From the NCBI GenBank assembly GCA_033064195.1, contig JARBJD010000015.1, forward strand, positions 434,001 through 498,000: DNA of 64,000 nt, in the 5' to 3' direction. The stretch is from Blattamonas nauphoetae. Its lineage: Eukaryota > Preaxostyla > Oxymonadida. Numbering within the stretch: the first letter of the stretch is position 1; each line of letters opens with the position of its first letter. Below, piece after piece: positions 59,226 through 64,000 of the stretch. Both the position numbers and the translations under genes were made by a program. A model generated the notes under the pieces. That model was not told where the DNA came from, did no database searches, and worked only from the letters and a program-made list of their open reading frames with translations.

Positions 59226-60317
59226 TCATTTGAAATGCAACCATTCAGGGATTTTCTCATTCGATCCCAGCAATTGTGTGACGGATTGACACACGTCAAC
59301 AACACTAAAACCATCATCTCCGTCCTCGTCGCTCATCGTCATCTGTTCGAGTGTGTTTTCGAACCCTTCCGAAAACAGTGCTTGTATCATCCGTTTTGCA
59401 GATTGGACCATTTCTGGATCTTCCTTCTTCCATTTTCTCAGCAAGGGTTTGGTGTTGGTGAGAAGATACCAGAGAGTTTGATCATCTTCGATGAACAAGA
59501 GACAAATTGAGAATGCCATCGCAATCGGAGATGCGAGAACAAACTCCAATGTTGGACAATGAAATGGACTTATTTCAAGGAGTTTGTCCAATAGAATCAT
59601 GAAAGTGACGAGCAGGTCTTCATTGAGGATGTACAGATTTTTGATCAGAAATGTCACAAAGTCAGACGATGGAAGCACGACATTCTGAAAGATCATTTCA
59701 CGACGGTTGGCTTTCTCAACGGCAGCAGTGACGCCAAGGTTCCTGATGAAATGTGGGGTTGCGAGTTCGAGGCAATAAAAGATGATCCAGCTGAGATTGT
59801 CGAATATTGTTTCATTTCCTGCAATCGGCAGTGTGTGAGGTTGAACAGTTGCTAACACGTTGCTGATGAGATCTGACGCCACGAGACAACATCGAATTTT
59901 AGTTGATGAATAGAACAATGTGAGGTAGAGGAACGACAACGCTGCAACGACAAATGTCGAGTGTGGAGATGAGAGTAGTGTCAAAATGCTCTCAACAAAA
60001 CTAGAATGCGATCCGTCGGAAGAGGGAACGAGTTCAGTCACGAGTTTGTCTACTTCCTCCTTGTTGCGCGAGACCTTTTCGATGTTCTTCAGAAAGCTGA
60101 CAGCTCTGTCTTGAAGAGATTCGTGAAAAGGATATTCAGCTTTCACAAGTGCTACAAGTGAACTGTAAATCACTGATTTAACCTCAAATGACAATTCTGT
60201 GTACTCATCGAAAGACAGGAAAGGTTCTTCGTTAACCACGATAATTGAAGGTGATTTCTGAGAGTCAGTCGATAAGGTATCGTTGGAAGCTTTTAAAGAA
60301 ACGGTTTCTTCTTCCAT
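59226..60317 (-). CDS. Gene H: helical-repeat family protein
   Basis: 363 residues starting MEEETVSLKASNDTL. Motifs: EPFLSFDEYTELSFEVKS, VALVKAEYPFHESLQDRA, FVESILTLLSSPHSTFVV and PFHCPTLEFVLASPIAMAFS. The C-terminus is slightly extended (LGSNEKIPEWLHFK). Helical throughout, with no signal peptide or membrane helix. Closest to E in its 5' flank, which is conserved for more than 150 bp. Function unknown, with an ARM/HEAT-like fold inferred from the pattern. Confidence 0.8.
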   Translation of the reverse strand: MEEETVSLKASNDTLSTDSQKSPSIIVVNEEPFLSFDEYTELSFEVKSVIYSSLVALVKAEYPFHESLQDRAVSFLKNIEKVSRNKEEVDKLVTELVPSSDGSHSSFVESILTLLSSPHSTFVVAALSFLYLTLFYSSTKIRCCLVASDLISNVLATVQPHTLPIAGNETIFDNLSWIIFYCLELATPHFIRNLGVTAAVEKANRREMIFQNVVLPSSDFVTFLIKNLYILNEDLLVTFMILLDKLLEISPFHCPTLEFVLASPIAMAFSICLLFIEDDQTLWYLLTNTKPLLRKWKKEDPEMVQSAKRMIQALFSEGFENTLEQMTMSDEDGDDGFSVVDVCQSVTQLLGSNEKIPEWLHFK

Positions 60318-60330
60318 TGAAATCAGAGGA

Positions 60331-60341
60331 GGATCATCCCA
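60331..60341 (-). promoter_or_regulatory. Leader motif of H
   Basis: GGGATGATCC on the minus strand ~15-24 bases before the ATG, in a longer leader that is also conserved upstream of E. Confidence 0.4.
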
Positions 60342-60488
60342 TCGTTCCTCATTGATAGATAATCATCAAATTCTTGAACAACAAACGAATTCTCCAAATA
60401 AAGAAAAAGAAGATTAAGAGAAGAATGATATGAATCAATATTGGCAACGAATCTGTTCCTGTCTGGCATGTTGCACTTTCGTCGAGGT

Positions 60489-60989
60489 CAGACTTGTGAA
60501 AAGTCCAATTCTGGGGGTTGATCGAATTGGCCAATTGGATTTCCAATTGACTTCAATTGGTCAATTCGATCAAAAACTGTTACAAGTCCTCCAATTCACT
60601 GTTTGTTATGTGATTTTTTGTGAAAATTTGTTTCAAGAGAAATAAGTTTGTAGATACTGAGATGAGATGGTCAAAAAGATGATATAAGGGTCGATCAGAC
60701 CACACGTGTTCGCTTGATCCTTGGTTGGGGACACAGTTTAGATTCCAAACAACCCAATCCGACTACATCCTCTGAGATGGAGACATAATTTGGCTGAGAA
60801 TCTTCATTTTTATCAATTTTTCATTTTGATCGCCCCCATTTTTCATCTTGATGTCATAATTTTCTCAATCGTCAAAAAAGAGTGGTGAAATGGCTTAAAA
60901 GAGAGTAGAAATTACAAAAAAAATCGTTTTGAAGTGGAAATGATCGGACTAGAGTTACCAGTCGTCCGATTGGACATTTCACAAGTCTG
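60489..60989. mobile_element. hAT-like MITE, 501 bp, with 8-bp target duplication
   Basis: The 21-bp terminal inverted repeats start CAGACTTGTGAAA and match at 20 of 21 bases. The target duplication GTCGAGGT is at 60481-60488 and 60990-60997. The homologous spacer upstream of E (near 53400-53425) carries the site once, without the insert, which proves the insertion. CAG-type ends and 8-bp duplications are hallmarks of the hAT superfamily. An inner palindrome (GATCGAATTGGCCAATTG with a near-perfect reverse copy, ~60520-60571) can fold. No transposase is present. Confidence 0.92.
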
Positions 60990-60997
60990 GTCGAGGT

Positions 60998-61460
60998 TCT
61001 TTCATTCTATGTCCGCATACAAAGAATAGTCACTTTTCAAACCCACTATCAACACAGGCGAAGCCAATACTTTCGAATGGTTGGAGGTGGAGAGTCGAGA
61101 GGGTGATGAATGGAAGAAAGTAGGCGACGACTCTCGTTCATGGTGAAGAAACAACAAGCGCATCATTGTTCCGAAAATGGCATGTTGACACAATGGGATG
61201 CGAGTGGGGCTTTGTTCAATGCCGATACCGTCCAGTTCAGTGAAAAAGAGGTCGAGTTCAGAAAAGCATGAAATTGAGTCAGTTGGACAGAATGAGGGCA
61301 GGCCAATCCAACCGTGTTCCATCGGAGAATGGCTGAACATCAGAAAATGACAACAGTTCAACTCCAAACTCATCTGGTTGTGTTGGAAGCGACGAACGAC
61401 CAAAACGCCAACATGAACGAATGTGAGGATATGCCGACAAGGTCCAAAGCACGCTGTTTG
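60998..61460. other. Spacer between H and the 3' region of I
   Basis: Continuation of the spacer homologous to 53410-53876 after the MITE. No gene is seen. Confidence 0.55.
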
Positions 61461-61586
61461 CTGGGATGGGAGAAGGGGAGAAAAGGAGGAAGAAGAGATG
61501 AGACAAGAAAGGAGTGATGAAAAATGAACAGAACACTGAACCAGCTGAGAGTATCAACAGAAAAAGAGTAAAACATCAAAACACAC
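61461..61586 (-). other. Intron-like block downstream of I (126 bp)
   Basis: GTGTGTTTTGATGTTTTACT at the 5' end and CTCCCATCCCAG at the 3' end, minus strand. Aligns with the blocks after D, F and G. Confidence 0.5.
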
Positions 61587-61955
61587 CTCAAACAAATCAG
61601 AGATGGCTGAGGGACGGTGGGAGTGCAGGGGTGCATCCCATTTCGACGAGAAAAACGAGAGGTGTTTCGGGGATGGTTCAAAAGTTGAGATGGGGAAAGA
61701 TAATCTGATCACAATGCATCGTTCAGGAACGCAAGGAAGTGTTTGGAGAGAGGACGGTTGACGATGTGACAGTTAAAGACAGTCGCGGTGAGAACGACGA
61801 ACCCAAAAGAGCAAACCATTTCTGGACGATTGGAGGTGATCCCAGAATCTGTTTATCTGCACCAGCAATCAACACATTCCCAAAATCCGAGGAGAGTCCG
61901 CAGAAATGAGTTGGAGTCATTCGAGAGAGACGGCTTCGACGCGTCATTTGAGATC
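61587..61955 (-). ncRNA. Conserved 3' module after I
   Basis: Copy of the module described after D, with its core at 61740-61895. Shares several variants with the copy after D. Confidence 0.45.
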
Positions 61956-63026
61956 TCACCATTTAGGGATTTCCACATGTAATCCCAACAATTTTGAGAT
62001 TGACCGACAATTTTTAACGACATTGAAACCATAATATCCACCCTTGTTGTTCATCAGCATCTGTTCGAGTGTGTCTTCGATGTCTTCCGAAAATAGAGCT
62101 TGCATCATCCGTTTCCCAGATTGTGCCACTTCTGGACCTTCTTCAGTCCATTTCCTGAGCGAATAGTTGATGCTGCTGAGACTCGTCTCTGTATAGTATC
62201 CTTTTTCGTCGAACGAGAGACAACTTGAGAATGCCATCGCAATCGGAGATGTGAGAACAAATTCCAATGTTGGACGATGATACGGGCAGATTCGAAGATG
62301 TGTTACCAATAGCCCCACGAAAGAGATAAACAAGTCTTCATTGAGGATATGTCGATGTGTGATCAGGAATGATATAAATTGAGACGATGGGAGCACGACC
62401 TTCTGAAAGATCATTTCACGATGGTCGGATTGGTTAACGGCAGTCTTGATGCCAAGGTTCCTGTTGTAATGTGGATATGCGAGTTCGAGGCAATAAATAA
62501 TGATTGTGATCAGTTTGTCGAATATCTCGTCATTTCCACAAATTGGCAGTGTGTGAGGTTGAACACTCGCTAACACTTTGCTGACGAGATCAGACTCCAC
62601 GAGATGACATCGAATTGTTAGTGATGATCCCGCTGTCGTTTTGTAGACGAACATCATTGTTGCCCCAACCACAGCCGAGTGGGGAGATGACAGCAAAATG
62701 ACGATGCTGTCGATAAAGCCGGAAGGTGATCCGTCTGAAGAGGGAACGAGGTCTGTCATGAGTTTCGCAGCATAATCTGATGTATCCCTCGATGTCGGTT
62801 CAAGTCTCTTCAGAAATCGGGCAGTTTTGTCTTGAAGAGCATTGTCAAAAGGATATTCAGCTTTCACGAGGGCAACAAGCGAACAGTAAACCGTAGATTT
62901 CTTATCAAATGACAAATCTGAATTGGGATTGACTTTGAGGAATGGTGCATGTTTCGAAACGAACAGTCGATCGGAATCGAAAGCATGGGATTGAGAAGTT
63001 GGATCTGCTTGAGATTGAAGCAACAT
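61956..63026 (-). CDS. Gene I: helical-repeat family protein
   Basis: 356 residues starting MLLQSQADPTSQSHAF. The N-terminus differs from the MEEE start of the others, because the ATG lies further from the conserved leader. Motifs: APFLKVNPNSDLSFDKKS, VALVKAEYPFDNALQDKT, FIDSIVILLSSPHSAVVG and PYHRPTLEFVLTSPIAMAFS. A soluble helical-repeat protein of unknown function and the first gene of the array in transcription order. Confidence 0.8.
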   Translation of the reverse strand: MLLQSQADPTSQSHAFDSDRLFVSKHAPFLKVNPNSDLSFDKKSTVYCSLVALVKAEYPFDNALQDKTARFLKRLEPTSRDTSDYAAKLMTDLVPSSDGSPSGFIDSIVILLSSPHSAVVGATMMFVYKTTAGSSLTIRCHLVESDLVSKVLASVQPHTLPICGNDEIFDKLITIIIYCLELAYPHYNRNLGIKTAVNQSDHREMIFQKVVLPSSQFISFLITHRHILNEDLFISFVGLLVTHLRICPYHRPTLEFVLTSPIAMAFSSCLSFDEKGYYTETSLSSINYSLRKWTEEGPEVAQSGKRMMQALFSEDIEDTLEQMLMNNKGGYYGFNVVKNCRSISKLLGLHVEIPKW

Positions 63027-63052
63027 GTGGTGTTCAATTGAATAATGAGAGG

Positions 63053-63063
63053 AGGATCATCCC
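63053..63063 (-). promoter_or_regulatory. Leader motif of I
   Basis: GGGATGATCCT on the minus strand, ~27-37 bases before the ATG of I. Same motif as before E, F and H. Confidence 0.35.
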
Positions 63064-63249
63064 ATTGAATACAGAAACATCACCTGAAACGAGAATCGAG
63101 TTGCGAAATTGTCTCATTTATTACATAGAATAAAGATTTGAATGAACAAAGAGTGACACAAGTGCCCATAACATAAGATGGTAAAAGAAGAATCGGATCG
63201 ACGTAAAATCAAGCTACCAGGCATCAAAATGGGAGGCCGACAGAACATA

Positions 63250-64000
63250 TCACGACTCTCCAACATTAAGTGTCGGTTGGGCATCTCTTCCCCCACACAG
63301 GACCACAAGAAGGTTCGCCACCATTTGCGCCTTTCGATCGGGTGTAAACACAATCTTGCCCTCATCTTCGATCTGCGCCAGTGCCATGTGCACCATTCCA
63401 ACTGCCCCCTCCACAATCTTCTGTCTTGCAGCAACTACGGCGACAGCCTGTTGACGTTGGAGCATCGCTGCTGCTATTTCGTGTGCGTAGCTCAGCTGGC
63501 TGATCCGCGCCTCCAAAACTTCAATCCCCGCGATCTCCACTCTTTCCTGGATTTCTTTCTGGAGCTGCATCGAGATTTGAGTGTTGCTGCCTCGAAGCGA
63601 CATTTCTTCTCCTTCTTCGCTAACATCGTACGGATATTGTCGCGCGACATTTCTAATCGCGGAGTCAGATACAGTGGATAGATAGTACGCGGAATCGCTG
63701 ACAGAGAAAGCGGCTTTCGCAGTGTTGACGATTCGATAAACAACGATCACTCCAATTTCGATTGGGTTCCCCAATACGTCATTCACCTTGAGCTTGTTGT
63801 TTTCGAGAGTGGTTGCTTTCAGACTGAATGATCGATGGGTCGAGGTGAACGGGTTGACCCAGAAATATCCGGCTTTGATCAGTGTTCCGTAATACTTCCC
63901 GCATAACAAATACACCCGGCCGTTGTTTGGATGATTGGTCACAAACCCGAATATCAGAAAGAAGGCCACAATGAGGCACGCTATTCCGATGAAAACTCCG
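63250..64000 (-). CDS. SPFH/band-7 domain membrane protein (5' end outside window)
   Basis: At least 250 residues, still open at the window edge. A hydrophobic N-terminal segment (VFIGIACLIVAFFLIFGFV) is followed by a stomatin-like SPFH domain: GYFWVNPFTSTHRSFSL, KVNDVLGNPIEIGVIVVYRI, SAIRNVARQYPYD and ERVEIAGIEVLEARISQLSY. The Ala/Gln-rich stretch AAAMLQRQQAVAVVAARQKI and the ending MVANLLVVLCGGRDAQP are typical of bacterial SPFH proteins of about 290-300 residues. Such proteins form membrane rings or microdomains and often bind proteases. The likely role is membrane organisation (inner side), inferred. The resemblance to bacterial members suggests lateral transfer into the flagellate lineage. 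Same strand as genes D-I, with 223 bp between it and I. Confidence 0.85.
   Translation of the reverse strand, partial: GVFIGIACLIVAFFLIFGFVTNHPNNGRVYLLCGKYYGTLIKAGYFWVNPFTSTHRSFSLKATTLENNKLKVNDVLGNPIEIGVIVVYRIVNTAKAAFSVSDSAYYLSTVSDSAIRNVARQYPYDVSEEGEEMSLRGSNTQISMQLQKEIQERVEIAGIEVLEARISQLSYAHEIAAAMLQRQQAVAVVAARQKIVEGAVGMVHMALAQIEDEGKIVFTPDRKAQMVANLLVVLCGGRDAQPTLNVGES

Overview
This is a eukaryotic window, most likely from an oxymonad flagellate (Preaxostyla; Blattamonas is my best guess, from recall of similar protein families rather than from a search). Supporting signs are very long surface proteins built of right-handed beta-helix modules with a degenerate kinase tail, a tandem family of roughly 360-residue helical-repeat proteins, short introns with GT..AG ends, TA-flanked foldback elements and a Polinton-type element. 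No rRNA gene, convincing functional tRNA gene, CRISPR array or bacterial-style operon was seen.

Layout. (1) 0.8-11.3 kb, 29.8-38.2 kb and 39.3-47.7 kb on the minus strand hold three giant paralogous single-pass membrane proteins, called A, B and C here. Each has a signal peptide, a beta-helix ectodomain, one membrane helix and a cytoplasmic tail that keeps only the C-lobe of a protein kinase. A equals B plus one extra 710-residue module. A and B also differ by a replaced ~1 kb cassette, and C has a different N-terminal third. Their 3' flanks are homologous. (2) About 13-29 kb is an AT-rich, repeat-rich island. It holds an incomplete Polinton-like element (primase-helicase, integrase, a small repeat ORF, part of a protein-primed DNA polymerase), a 1.3 kb foldback element nested in it, three smaller TA-flanked foldback elements, a 21-bp minisatellite and a tRNA-like relic. 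(3) 48-63 kb on the minus strand holds six tandem members (D-I) of one protein family. Each is followed by a closely conserved non-coding module of about 370 bp, and four of these modules run into an intron-like block of 126-130 bp. Pieces of a decayed RhoGAP gene lie between members, and a hAT-like MITE with an exact empty-site match sits between H and I. (4) The right edge cuts a gene for an SPFH/band-7 membrane protein that looks bacterial in kind.

Together the window looks like a fast-evolving gene-family region. The two host families grow by tandem duplication, cassette exchange and gene conversion, and mobile elements have settled in the long intergenic stretch between A and B. The links between receptor-like proteins, RhoGAP pieces and the D-I family are positional only; no shared pathway is shown by the sequence.
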